The notes under the pieces were generated by a model, which searched no databases, was not told where the DNA came from, and saw nothing but the letters and a program-made list of their open reading frames with translations. A stretch of DNA of 64,000 bases from Ectothiorhodospiraceae bacterium (GTDB lineage Bacteria; Pseudomonadota; Gammaproteobacteria; HK1), in contig JACKNM010000006.1 in assembly GCA_024234875.1 (NCBI GenBank), positions 124,001 through 188,000 on the forward strand. Reading direction: 5' to 3'. This document shows positions 1-9,144 of this stretch, in pieces. Positions within the stretch are counted from its first letter, which is position 1. Each line of letters opens with the position of its first letter. Both the position numbers and the translations under genes were made by a program.

Positions 1-9
1 CGGCTGGCG

Positions 10-1464
10 TCAGCGAGACAGCGCCATCGGGTCGAACGGCTTTCCGTTCAACTGCATCTCGCCGTTGCGAAACCGGATCGTGCTGCGCAGCACCAAGCCG
101 TCGCGCTCGACGTAGCCCTTGCCGGTCAGGGCGTGGAGCTGCGCCTCGATCTGGGCCTCGACCATGCGCGCCTCGTCCGCGCTCACCGTCCGGGTCGGAT
201 CCGCGGCTGCCATCTTGCGCTGGAACGACTTCACCGCGAACGCGGTCAGCAGCGGGGCCGAGACGCTGGCGCTGCCGTCGAGCTCCAGCTTGGGCAGTAG
301 CAGCATCGGATTCTCGAGCTCGGCCAGTTGCACGCCGCGCAGCCGTGCCGCCACCGACAGCACCACCTCGCCCTCCGGCATGGCGAAGCTCAGCCGGTCC
401 AGGCGCAGGCCCGGGTCGTGCTCGAGCAATCGCCGCGCCGGCTCGGCCAGGGATGCGAGGATCTGCCCGGGGTCGCTGCCGGGCCGGAACAGCTCGGGTC
501 GGGCGTAGAGCTTCAACATCTCCTCGTACAGCGCGACCAGTGTCGGCGCGTGCAGATGCGTCACCGAGTAGTCGTACCGCGCCGGACCGACGACGTCGTC
601 GCCGAGGCGGACCTCGTCGGCGCCGATGCGGTAGGACAGATCGACGAAGCCGTCGCGCAGCGGCACGTCGCCCTCGAGGACGAGGTTTCGCATCGACATC
701 GCCTGCGCGTCCTGACCGGGTGGTGGGGTGACCTGCATCTGCGCGACCGAGATGCGCTGGTTGCCGATGAAGAACAAGGGTGCCTCGGCGAACGGGCGCG
801 TCGCGTCCATGTCGAGGGCGATGCCCTTCATGACGACCGCGAGCTTGCTTGCATCGGTGATCTCGAGCGCCGGGATGGTGCCCTCGGCCTGGACGGCGTT
901 GCGGTCGGCGCTGAAGCGGAACGCGACGTCGATGCCGCCCCACCGCATCCGCGTGTCGTCGGGAAGGGCTATCTCGAATGCCCGGCCGGAGAATCGGCCC
1001 GAGCCCGACCCGTCCAGCTCGAAACGCGTGCGCACCACCAGTGGCTCGCCACCGCCGTCGGTGAGCGCCCGTGGCTCACCCTCGGCCGAGACCAGGTACA
1101 CCCGCGACTCGGCGCGTGCCGCCGCCGCTGGTGACGACAGACCGGGGAACGGGCCGTGCGCGTATTCCGTGCGCGCCTCGATCGCCACCCGATCGAGCCC
1201 GGTCCCGGAGCTCGCAGACGTGCCGGCCGCGACGGCGGCGAGGAACTCGGGCTTCCAGCGCATGCGGACGGTCTCGGTCGAGCGGTACACCCCGCGCTCG
1301 AACCGTCGCTCGGCGACCTCGACCAGAGGCACCTGCGCGAGCGTGGCGTACTGCCGATCGAGCTCGGCCTCGAGCTGCTTGCCGAAATACCAGGTGGCGG
1401 CGGGATAGGCGCCGAGAGCGATGGCGGCGACGACACCGGCGGCGCCGAGCAGAGACTTCTTCAT
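10..1464 (-). CDS. DUF945 (YdgA-type) family protein
   Basis: A 484-residue protein with an uncleaved signal-anchor-like N-terminus (MKKSLLGAAG followed by a hydrophobic stretch to about residue 27), then a long soluble region rich in beta-strand-like sequence and few cysteines. The opening, with Tyr/Trp-Phe-Gly-x-x-x-Glu after the hydrophobic segment and a 'VPLVEVAERRFERGVYRSTE' block, is what the DUF945/YdgA family looks like, and the length is normal for it. The family sits in the cell envelope and has no established reaction. The frame is complete: its stop lies 9 bases inside the window edge. It is transcribed away from the GFA gene across a 207-base divergent gap. Family call fairly secure; function unknown. 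Confidence 0.75.
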   Translation of the reverse strand: MKKSLLGAAGVVAAIALGAYPAATWYFGKQLEAELDRQYATLAQVPLVEVAERRFERGVYRSTETVRMRWKPEFLAAVAAGTSASSGTGLDRVAIEARTEYAHGPFPGLSSPAAAARAESRVYLVSAEGEPRALTDGGGEPLVVRTRFELDGSGSGRFSGRAFEIALPDDTRMRWGGIDVAFRFSADRNAVQAEGTIPALEITDASKLAVVMKGIALDMDATRPFAEAPLFFIGNQRISVAQMQVTPPPGQDAQAMSMRNLVLEGDVPLRDGFVDLSYRIGADEVRLGDDVVGPARYDYSVTHLHAPTLVALYEEMLKLYARPELFRPGSDPGQILASLAEPARRLLEHDPGLRLDRLSFAMPEGEVVLSVAARLRGVQLAELENPMLLLPKLELDGSASVSAPLLTAFAVKSFQRKMAAADPTRTVSADEARMVEAQIEAQLHALTGKGYVERDGLVLRSTIRFRNGEMQLNGKPFDPMALSR

Positions 1465-1671
1465 TGCCGAGCATTCCCTTGTTGAGCGTGCGAGGCGCTC
1501 CGGCGACGGTGGCCGGGCGTGGCGTGTCCGTTGCGCTATCGACGTGGCGGCGCTCGAAGTTTAGTCCCCTTCGGGCGCGGACACCGGTGGCGGACCGGCG
1601 CCTCGGGGCGGACAATGTCGCGGTGTCGCCCGGGCGTCCGGCCCGGGGCCGGAAGAGGAGGGCGCCGGGTC

Positions 1672-2517
1672 ATGGTCGACGGAAGCTGTCTCTGCGGGGT
1701 GGTGCGTTGGCGCGTGGACCGCCCGTTCCTGCGCATGTCGCACTGTCATTGCTCCATGTGCCGGAAGGCCCACGGCGCCCCGTTCGCGACCTTCGCGGTG
1801 GTGGAGGCTGACGGCTTCCGGTACCTGCAGGGCGAGGAGGCGCTGACCGTGCTCGAGTCCTCGCCGGGATTCGAGCGGCCGTTCTGCCAGCACTGCGGGT
1901 CGGCGGCGCCGCATCGGTCGCTCGACGGCAACATGGCGGTGCCGGCCGGCTGCCTCGACGGGCCGGCGGGGATTGCGCCCGAGCGCCACATCTTTGCCGC
2001 ATCCGGCGCCGCGTGGCACACGATCGCCGACGATCTGCCGCGATTCGACGCCTACGCCGGTGACATCACCTCGCCGGCCGCCCCGCGCCCGGTGCTGCCC
2101 GCACCGCCGCCAGGCATCGCCCGCGGGAGCTGCCTCTGCGGCGCGGTGGCCTACGAGGTCACGTTGCCCTTCGACGTCATCCACAACTGCCACTGTGGCC
2201 GCTGCCGCAAGGCGCGTGCCGCCGCCCACACCACCAACGGCTTCGTGCGCGTCGAGGCATTCCGGTTCACGCATGGCGCCGACGCGGTGCGCACCTTCCC
2301 GCTTCCCGGGGCGCGTCGCTTCGCCCAGGCCTTCTGCACCACCTGCGGCTCGGCCATGCCCCGGGTGTCGGTGGACCGCGGGGTGGTCGTGGTGCCGCTC
2401 GCGACGCTCGACGACGATCCGGGCGCCGGACCCCAGGACCACATCCACGTCGGCTCGAAGGCCGAGTGGTTCACCATCGCGGATGCACTGCCGCAGTTCG
2501 AGCGCGGGCCGCGCTGA
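1672..2517 (+). CDS. Tandem GFA-domain (glutathione-dependent formaldehyde-activating-like) protein
   Basis: A 281-residue protein made of two GFA/Mss4-fold zinc domains in series. Each half opens with GSCLCG, continues with a CHC-x2-C pair (HCHCSMCRKAHG, then NCHCGRCRKARA) and ends with a C-x2-CGSA/CGSAxPR motif (HCGSAAP, TCGSAMP), so both sets of zinc-binding cysteines are present. Most family members have one such domain of about 130-150 residues; this looks like an internal duplication or fusion. The start at 1672 is chosen because GGAAGAGGAGG lies about 10 bases upstream and the first domain begins six codons in; the frame stays open to 1519 but that part is not domain-like. The name comes from a formaldehyde/glutathione adduct activity shown for few members, so the substrate here is unknown. 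Confidence 0.85.
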   Translation: MVDGSCLCGVVRWRVDRPFLRMSHCHCSMCRKAHGAPFATFAVVEADGFRYLQGEEALTVLESSPGFERPFCQHCGSAAPHRSLDGNMAVPAGCLDGPAGIAPERHIFAASGAAWHTIADDLPRFDAYAGDITSPAAPRPVLPAPPPGIARGSCLCGAVAYEVTLPFDVIHNCHCGRCRKARAAAHTTNGFVRVEAFRFTHGADAVRTFPLPGARRFAQAFCTTCGSAMPRVSVDRGVVVVPLATLDDDPGAGPQDHIHVGSKAEWFTIADALPQFERGPR

Positions 2518-2546
2518 GGGCCGCCGAGCGGCGCCGCCGACGGTGG

Positions 2547-3863
2547 TCAGCGCGGTGCCGACGGGCAGCGGCCGAAGCTCTCGAGCCCGCCTCGGAACTC
2601 GGCCTGCGTGAACAGCGCCTCGAGATTGTCGCGGAGCCAGCTCGGGTCGACGGCGGCTCCGTTGGCAGCGAGGTAGCGCCCGGCCGCCTCGACGACGCTG
2701 TCCGGATCCTGGGCGCGCATCGCCCGGAACCCGTCGTGGTGGGGCGTCTCGCCCAGCGCCTCGACCAGCAGCGCGGTGAAGTTGACGACGTCGAATCCCT
2801 CGCGCAGACCATCGGCGATCAGCGAGCGATGGCAGCCGTGGTAGAGCGAGACCACGGTGTCGACGCCGCTGGCGCGGACGCGCTCGAACAACCGGGCGCG
2901 GTCCCTGGCCTTGAGCGCGGGGGCGCGGTCGGAGCCCGCCGCGCCGCAGGTGTAGCCGGCCTCGACGATGGTGTCGACCCGCTCCAGGCCGGGAATCGAG
3001 TCGAGAAGGGTCTCGACGTTGCGGCCGAAGTCACCGAACCCGTCGTGCGCGTGCAGCACCACGCGCCGCGGGACCGGGGTGGTCCAACGCTCGCGCAAGC
3101 CCGCCGCGTGCTCGACCAGGAAGGCGGTCACGTGATCCAGCTCGAACGGCGTGCGCCGGAACCCCTTCAGGGTCTCTCCGATCTGGAGCTGGCACGACGG
3201 GCACCAGCTCAGCACCCGCTCGGCGTGGAAGCGCTCGAATCGGTCGAGGGTGGTCGCGAGCACCTGCCCACCGGCGGCGATCGAGCCCTCGGTGCGGGTG
3301 TGGACGATGCCACAGCAAGCCGCCGGGCCGCCGGCGACCTCGTAGTCGACCTCCAGGGCGTCGAGCACGGTCATGGCGTCGAGCAGCACGTTCGGGGTGC
3401 GGATGGCGTTGCAGCCGAGATAGAACAGCACCGGGGCGCGACGCACCGGGCGATGGCGCAGCAAGCGCGCCACGTCCTCCGGCACGAGCTGCATCGCCGC
3501 CATCAGCCGCACCGCCCTGGCCATCTTGCGGAACACCTCGGGGACGCCGTTTCCGGCGGCGGAGGTGGTGGCCTGCGCGAGCGAGACCATGCGCCGAGGG
3601 TTCACGCCCTCGGGGCAGACGGGCAGGCAGTCGCCGCAGCCGTTGCAGTGCCCGACCCAGGCCGCGGCGTCCGGCGTCAGCTGGTCGGCGCCCGCGAGCA
3701 GTGCGCGCACCCCGGCAGCCACGCCCGACGGCTCGGAACCCTCGATTCCGGCGTGGGGGACCACCGGGCAGACCTCGACGCAGCGCCCACAGGCAGTGCA
3801 GGCCTCGGTGATGGCCGCGCGCTCTCGAGCGAGGAAGTCCTGGAGCGACGGTCCGGTGTGCAT
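2547..3863 (-). CDS. Iron-sulfur (Fe-S)/CCG-domain oxidoreductase, HdrB/GlpC-like
   Basis: 438 residues. The N-terminal third carries two ferredoxin-type 4Fe-4S motifs (C-T-A-C-G-R-C-x3-CP near residue 20 and C-N-G-C-G-D-C-x3-CP near residue 75). Two cysteine-rich CCG-type domains follow, as in the catalytic subunits of heterodisulfide reductase and glycerol-3-phosphate dehydrogenase C. The first CCG block is intact (GGPAACCG). The second reads GYTCGAAG, so only one of the paired cysteines is there. Such proteins pass electrons between flavoproteins and quinone or disulfide partners; the partner is not encoded next door. It converges on the GFA gene with a 29-base gap and diverges from the aldo/keto reductase. 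Family role is reliable, specific substrate is not. Confidence 0.82.
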   Translation of the reverse strand: MHTGPSLQDFLARERAAITEACTACGRCVEVCPVVPHAGIEGSEPSGVAAGVRALLAGADQLTPDAAAWVGHCNGCGDCLPVCPEGVNPRRMVSLAQATTSAAGNGVPEVFRKMARAVRLMAAMQLVPEDVARLLRHRPVRRAPVLFYLGCNAIRTPNVLLDAMTVLDALEVDYEVAGGPAACCGIVHTRTEGSIAAGGQVLATTLDRFERFHAERVLSWCPSCQLQIGETLKGFRRTPFELDHVTAFLVEHAAGLRERWTTPVPRRVVLHAHDGFGDFGRNVETLLDSIPGLERVDTIVEAGYTCGAAGSDRAPALKARDRARLFERVRASGVDTVVSLYHGCHRSLIADGLREGFDVVNFTALLVEALGETPHHDGFRAMRAQDPDSVVEAAGRYLAANGAAVDPSWLRDNLEALFTQAEFRGGLESFGRCPSAPR

Positions 3864-3998
3864 GGCGGTCTCCGTCGTGAATGGCGCGAGTGTAGCGCGA
3901 ACCCGCCGCGGCGGTCCTCAGGTCCGGTAGGATCGCCCGGTCGTTCAACCATCGCCCCGGCCGACGACGACGTCGGGGCCGGAACAGGGGGATGCGCC

Positions 3999-4973
3999 AT
4001 GGACTACCGACCGCTCGGACGCACGGGCATCGAGGTATCGCGACTGTGCTTCGGCACGATGTCCTTCGGCGGCGACGCCGACGAGGAGACCTCGGGCGCG
4101 ATGTACGCGGCCTGCCGAGACGCGGGCATCAATTTCTTCGACACCGCGAACGGCTACAGCCAGGGCCGCTCGGAGGAGATCCTCGGCCGTCTGATGGCCG
4201 GCCACCGTGACGATCTGGTGATCGCGACCAAGTGCTACAACCCGCAGGGTGAGGACCGCAACAACCGTGGAACCTCACGCCGACACGTCACTCGCGCGGT
4301 GGAGGCGAGCCTGCGCCGGCTCGGCACCGATCGCGTCGAGGTCCTGTTCCTGCACCAGTTCGACGCGAGAGTGCCGATCGACGAGCAGATGCGCGGGCTC
4401 GAGGACCTGGTGCGCTCCGGCAAGGTGCTCTACCCGGCGGTCAGCAACTACGCTGCCTGGCAGACCGCCGTCGCGCTCGGGGTGCAGGTACGTCACGGAT
4501 GGGCGCGGCTGCAGGTCATCGAGCCGATGTACAACCTGGTCAAGCGCCAGGCCGAGGTCGAGATCCTGCCGATGGCCGAGGCCAACGGCCTCGGCGTGAT
4601 CCCCTACAGCCCGGTCGCGGGGGGACTGCTGTCGGGCAAGTACGCGGGGGGCGGCGAGAACGTCGGACGCCTTCACACCAACAAGATGTATACGGCGCGC
4701 TATGCCGACCAGGTGGTGCACGAGGTGGCGGCGCGCTTCGCCGCCTTCTGCCGCGAGCGCGGCATGCATCCGGTGAGCGCGGCAGTCGCCTGGGTCGGTG
4801 CCCACCCGGCGGTGACGGCACCGATTATCGGGGCGCGTAACCTCGACCAGCTCCGGGCCTCCCTCGACGCGGTGAACCTCGACATGACGCCCGAGCTGCG
4901 GGCCGAGATCTCGGCGCTGTCGCCCGCGCCGCCCCCGGCGACCGATCGGTCCGAGGAGCGCGCCGCGAGGTAG
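3999..4973 (+). CDS. Aldo/keto reductase
   Basis: 324 residues, a full-length NADPH-dependent TIM-barrel aldo/keto reductase. The family tetrad is visible: Asp48 and Tyr53 in NFFDTANGY, Lys78 in IATKCY and His119 in LFLHQFD. The cofactor-end motifs ASNYA-like VSNYAAW and APIIGARN are present near residues 150 and 280. The start at 3999 gives the canonical MDYRPLGRTGIEVSRL opening. An ATG at 3992 is out of frame, and the open frame upstream of 3999 merely mirrors the iron-sulfur gene. A purine-rich GGGGCCGGAACAGGGGG lies upstream. The natural substrate (aldehyde, ketone or sugar) cannot be read from sequence. The coding end is followed within ten bases by a strong hairpin. Confidence 0.92.
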   Translation: MDYRPLGRTGIEVSRLCFGTMSFGGDADEETSGAMYAACRDAGINFFDTANGYSQGRSEEILGRLMAGHRDDLVIATKCYNPQGEDRNNRGTSRRHVTRAVEASLRRLGTDRVEVLFLHQFDARVPIDEQMRGLEDLVRSGKVLYPAVSNYAAWQTAVALGVQVRHGWARLQVIEPMYNLVKRQAEVEILPMAEANGLGVIPYSPVAGGLLSGKYAGGGENVGRLHTNKMYTARYADQVVHEVAARFAAFCRERGMHPVSAAVAWVGAHPAVTAPIIGARNLDQLRASLDAVNLDMTPELRAEISALSPAPPPATDRSEERAAR

Positions 4974-4980
4974 GGACGTC

Positions 4981-5016
4981 CCCGAGCCGCCGCCGGATGG
5001 GCGGTGGTGGCTCGGG
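4981..5016 (+). terminator. GC-rich hairpin after the aldo/keto reductase
   Basis: CCCGAGCCGCCGCC at 4981-4994 pairs with GGTGGTGGCTCGGG at 5003-5016 through an 8-base loop, giving a 14-base stem with two G-U type pairs. It begins 8 bases after the stop codon. There is no T-run, so it may be a weak intrinsic terminator or an RNA-stabilising stem. Confidence 0.5.
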
Positions 5017-5206
5017 CTCCGCCCGGATGCCGGCGCGCATCGGCCGGGTCTCGCGGCCGGGTCTCGCGGCCGTGCGCCGACCGGCGTCGCCAGTCTCTCG
5101 GGCGGATCGAGCCCGCCCCTTCGACACCCCCGCCGGTGATTCGTCGCGCCGGCGGCTCCTGCCAGATGCCCCAGGTACCGCTTCGCTCATCGTCGTCAGA
5201 TTACGT

Positions 5207-5225
5207 AATGCGAACAATTCGTATT
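5207..5225 (+). promoter_or_regulatory. Candidate Fur box
   Basis: AATGCGAACAATTCGTATT is a 19-base imperfect palindrome: 7 of 9 base pairs match (AAT.CGAA/TTCG.ATT). Length and layout follow the classical Fur operator, and AAT-xCGAA-type half-sites are a known variant of the GATAAT consensus in proteobacteria. It lies in the only AT-rich patch, 110 bases before an imelysin gene of a family commonly under iron control. Likely role: iron-dependent repression of 5336-10285. A wider dyad (AATGCGAAC...GTTCGGATT, 5207-5237) overlaps it. Confidence 0.55.
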
Positions 5226-5335
5226 TGCGTTCGGATTGCGGTTTGAGTTTCAATCCGCACCCCGGGCCTGCGCTCTCGGCATCCTCGCCGCCAGCAGCGA
5301 CCGCCTCTGGCCCCTCACACCGCGGAGTCCCTGGC

Positions 5336-6607
<1,272 letters not shown>

Positions 6608-8119
6608 ATGCCTCGCGCGCGGCGCGGATCGGCGAGCTCGCAGGTGGTGCGACGCGCGGCCACCGCGATGCTCGCGCTGGCGATGGCGTCGTCCGCCGCG
6701 GCCGGCGAGCGCGAGCGTGCGGTGGTGGTGCCGACCGGCGATTTCGGGCGCGCCGAGCCGTACGAGGCGATGGCCGGCGGTGCCGCGACCTCGCGCAAGA
6801 AGGCCGATGCCGATGCGTTCTCCCATCCGTCGGCGAATCTGTCGCTCGAGGGCGAGCTCGAGTTCAAGGTCGGCAATGCGCTGTTCCGACGCCTCTGGGT
6901 CGGTGCGCCCGCGTCCACCGGCTCCGCCGACGGCCTCGGCCCGCTCTACAACGCTCGCTCCTGCCAGCGCTGCCATCTGAAGGACGGCCGTGGCCATCCG
7001 CCGCGGGGGAACTGGCCGGACGACGACGCGGTGTCGATGGTCCTGAGGTTGATGACCGATCCGACGCACCCGCCCACGAACGAAGCGCGGGCGCAGGGCG
7101 CGGTGCGGCACCAGACCCTCGGCGACCCCGTCTACGGCGGCCAGCTCCAGGACTTCGCGGCCCCGGGGCTCGAGCCGGAGGGACGCCTGCACCTCGCGCA
7201 CGCGCCCCGTCCGGTGGCCCTCGCCGACGGAGAGGTGGTGACCCTGCAGCAGCCGCTGTACCGGGTGGACGCGCTGGCTCACGGGCCGATGGCACCGGGG
7301 GTGACGCTGTCGCCGCGGGTCGCGCCGCCGATGATCGGGCTCGGGTTGCTCGAGATGATCGCCGAGGCCGACATCGTCGCCGGCGCCGACCCCGACGACC
7401 GCGACGGCGACGGGATCTCCGGCCGGGTGAGCCGGGTCGTGGATCGTGCCTCCGGGCAGGTCGTCCTCGGGCGATTCGGCTGGAAGGCCGAGAGCCCCTC
7501 GATCCGCCAGCAGAGTGCGGCTGCGTTCGCGAGCGATCTCGGCCTGTCGACGACGCTTTTCCCGGCCGCCGCCGGCGATTGCACGCCAGCGCAGGAAGCG
7601 TGCATCGACGCCGCCGGCGCGGGCGAGTCGCCGGCCGAGGTCGACGACGAGAGCCTGCGGCTGGTGTCCCACTATGCCCGCAATCTCGCGGTCCCGGTGC
7701 GCCGCATGGTCGCCGATGCGCGGGTGCTGCGTGGCAAGGCGGTCTTCTACGGCATCGGCTGTGTCGCGTGTCATCGGCCGAAGTTCGTGACCGCGGTCGA
7801 TTCCGAGCGACCGGAGCACTCGCACCAGCTCGTCTGGCCGTACACGGATCTGTTGCTTCACGACATGGGCGAGGCGCTCGCCGACGGCGCGTCGGCTGTC
7901 GGCGCCGCCGGGCGCGAGTGGCGCACGCCACCGCTGTGGGGCATCGGGCTCACCGCGACGGTGAGCGGGCACACCCGCTTCCTCCACGACGGCCGCGCTC
8001 GCGACCTGCTGGAGGCGGTGTTGTGGCACGGCGGTGAGGGTGCGAGCGCGCGCGAGGCGTTCCGCGCCCTGTCGAGCGCCGAGCGCCGGGATCTACTGGC
8101 CTTCCTGGAGTCGTTATGA
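6608..8119 (+). CDS. Di-heme c-type cytochrome, thiol-oxidoreductase-like (COG3488 type)
   Basis: 503 residues with two CxxCH heme c sites, Cys119-Cys122-His123 (CQRCH) and Cys385-Cys388-His389 (CVACH). The second is preceded by a histidine/valine-rich peroxidase-like region (VRRMVADARVLRGKAVF). The protein ends with a region reading FLHDGRARDLLEAVLWHGGEG, typical of the di-heme oxidoreductase family found beside imelysins. An N-terminal export signal (about residues 15-35) fits periplasmic heme attachment. The ATG follows the imelysin stop without a gap, and the 3' end overlaps the next start by 4 bases (ATGA), so translation is probably coupled. Likely an electron-transfer partner in imelysin-linked iron uptake; the exact reaction is unproven. 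Confidence 0.88.
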   Translation: MPRARRGSASSQVVRRAATAMLALAMASSAAAGERERAVVVPTGDFGRAEPYEAMAGGAATSRKKADADAFSHPSANLSLEGELEFKVGNALFRRLWVGAPASTGSADGLGPLYNARSCQRCHLKDGRGHPPRGNWPDDDAVSMVLRLMTDPTHPPTNEARAQGAVRHQTLGDPVYGGQLQDFAAPGLEPEGRLHLAHAPRPVALADGEVVTLQQPLYRVDALAHGPMAPGVTLSPRVAPPMIGLGLLEMIAEADIVAGADPDDRDGDGISGRVSRVVDRASGQVVLGRFGWKAESPSIRQQSAAAFASDLGLSTTLFPAAAGDCTPAQEACIDAAGAGESPAEVDDESLRLVSHYARNLAVPVRRMVADARVLRGKAVFYGIGCVACHRPKFVTAVDSERPEHSHQLVWPYTDLLLHDMGEALADGASAVGAAGREWRTPPLWGIGLTATVSGHTRFLHDGRARDLLEAVLWHGGEGASAREAFRALSSAERRDLLAFLESL

Positions 8120-9144
8120 GCATCGAGGGTCGCATCGTGCGTGTCGTCGCGGTGGCTCTCACCGCCGCGGCGGCTACCGTCGCTCATTCGGCGGAGCCGG
8201 CGGCGGTCGCCGAGCGTGTGCGCGTCGAGCACGTCCTTCCCGGCTACCGTGGCCTCGCCACTGCCGTCGACGGGCTGCAAGGCGCGATCACCGGGGCGTG
8301 TACGACGCCGCCGGGCGTCGACGCACACGCCGTGCGCGATGCATTCGACACCGCCATGGACGCATGGCAATCGGTTCAGCATCTGCGCCACGGTCCGGTG
8401 GCGGATGCGGACCGCCACGCGCGGCTCCAGTTCTGGCCAGATCCCCGCGGCCGCACCGGTCAGCACCTGAGCCGCCTGCTCCGCGAAGGGCGGGCCGCGG
8501 ATCTCGAGCCGGCGGCCTTGCGTGGCGCGAGTGTCGCGGTGCAGGGATTCGGCGCGGTGGAGTGGCTGCTCGAGGACGGCGTGGGTCTCGCGACGCCGCC
8601 GTTCTCGGCGAGCGCGGTCTCGCGTTGCGATGTCGCGGCCGCCGTGGTGCGCGAGCTCGCCACCATCGCTCACGCGCTGGTCGAGGGATGGGAACGACCG
8701 GCGGAGCCTGGCGAGGGCGAGGCACGGGTGGCGGCCCTGGTCGGCGACCTGGCGACGGCATTCCAGCTCATCGAGGTCTCCAAGCTCGATGCGGTGGCCG
8801 GTGCGGTGGGCAGCCGGCCACGCCCGCGCCTGGCCGAGAGCTGGCGCAGCGGGCGAGGTCTGCGCAACGTCGCCGTCAATCTGCGTGCGCTGCGCGCGCT
8901 CCACGACCTGCTCGCCGCCAGCGTCGGGCGGGCGGATCCGGTGGTGGAGGCGCAGTTCGATCGGGCGCAGCGCGAGGTCCGGTCCCGGGGGGACTCGCTG
9001 GTCGAGCTGGTCGGCGCGCCCGGCGGGCAGAACCGCGTGCGGGCGCTCGCGTCGACCATCGCCGATCTGGGGCAGCTCGCGGTCACCGGCCTCGCGCGCG
9101 GCCTCGGCACGGGAGTCGGCTTCAATGCCCTCGATGGTGATTGA
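8116..9144 (+). CDS. Imelysin family protein (second copy, degenerate motif)
   Basis: 342 residues with a signal peptide (hydrophobic residues about 8-27 ending AHSAEPA), followed by a helical imelysin-like body with Trp/Phe-rich blocks (AWQSVQHLRHGP, QFWPDPRGR). The position matching GxHxxE reads GFGAVE at Gly144-Glu149: the glutamate is kept but the histidine is a glycine. That matches the second imelysin seen in these operons more than the first copy. The start overlaps the upstream stop (ATGA), and the end overlaps the next gene. Probably periplasmic and acting together with the first imelysin and the cytochrome; the missing histidine suggests a structural or altered metal-binding role. 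Confidence 0.8.
   Translation: MSIEGRIVRVVAVALTAAAATVAHSAEPAAVAERVRVEHVLPGYRGLATAVDGLQGAITGACTTPPGVDAHAVRDAFDTAMDAWQSVQHLRHGPVADADRHARLQFWPDPRGRTGQHLSRLLREGRAADLEPAALRGASVAVQGFGAVEWLLEDGVGLATPPFSASAVSRCDVAAAVVRELATIAHALVEGWERPAEPGEGEARVAALVGDLATAFQLIEVSKLDAVAGAVGSRPRPRLAESWRSGRGLRNVAVNLRALRALHDLLAASVGRADPVVEAQFDRAQREVRSRGDSLVELVGAPGGQNRVRALASTIADLGQLAVTGLARGLGTGVGFNALDGD

Larger units (their letters stand above)
4974..5335 (+). other. Intergenic region upstream of the imelysin operon
   Basis: 362 bases without a convincing gene. It holds the hairpin at 4981-5016, a short direct repeat of GGCCGGGTCTCGC around 5042-5070, and an AT-richer island at about 5195-5260 that contains the Fur-like palindrome at 5207-5225. 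The open frame running through it is the upstream extension of the imelysin frame and lacks a signal peptide where one would be needed. Confidence 0.6.

Noticed and set aside
2466..4000. Long plus-strand open frame antisense to the iron-sulfur gene, in phase with the aldo/keto reductase
   Set aside because: The 500-codon upstream part has no domain and mirrors the codon bias of the opposite gene; the true start with a family-typical N-terminus is 3999.
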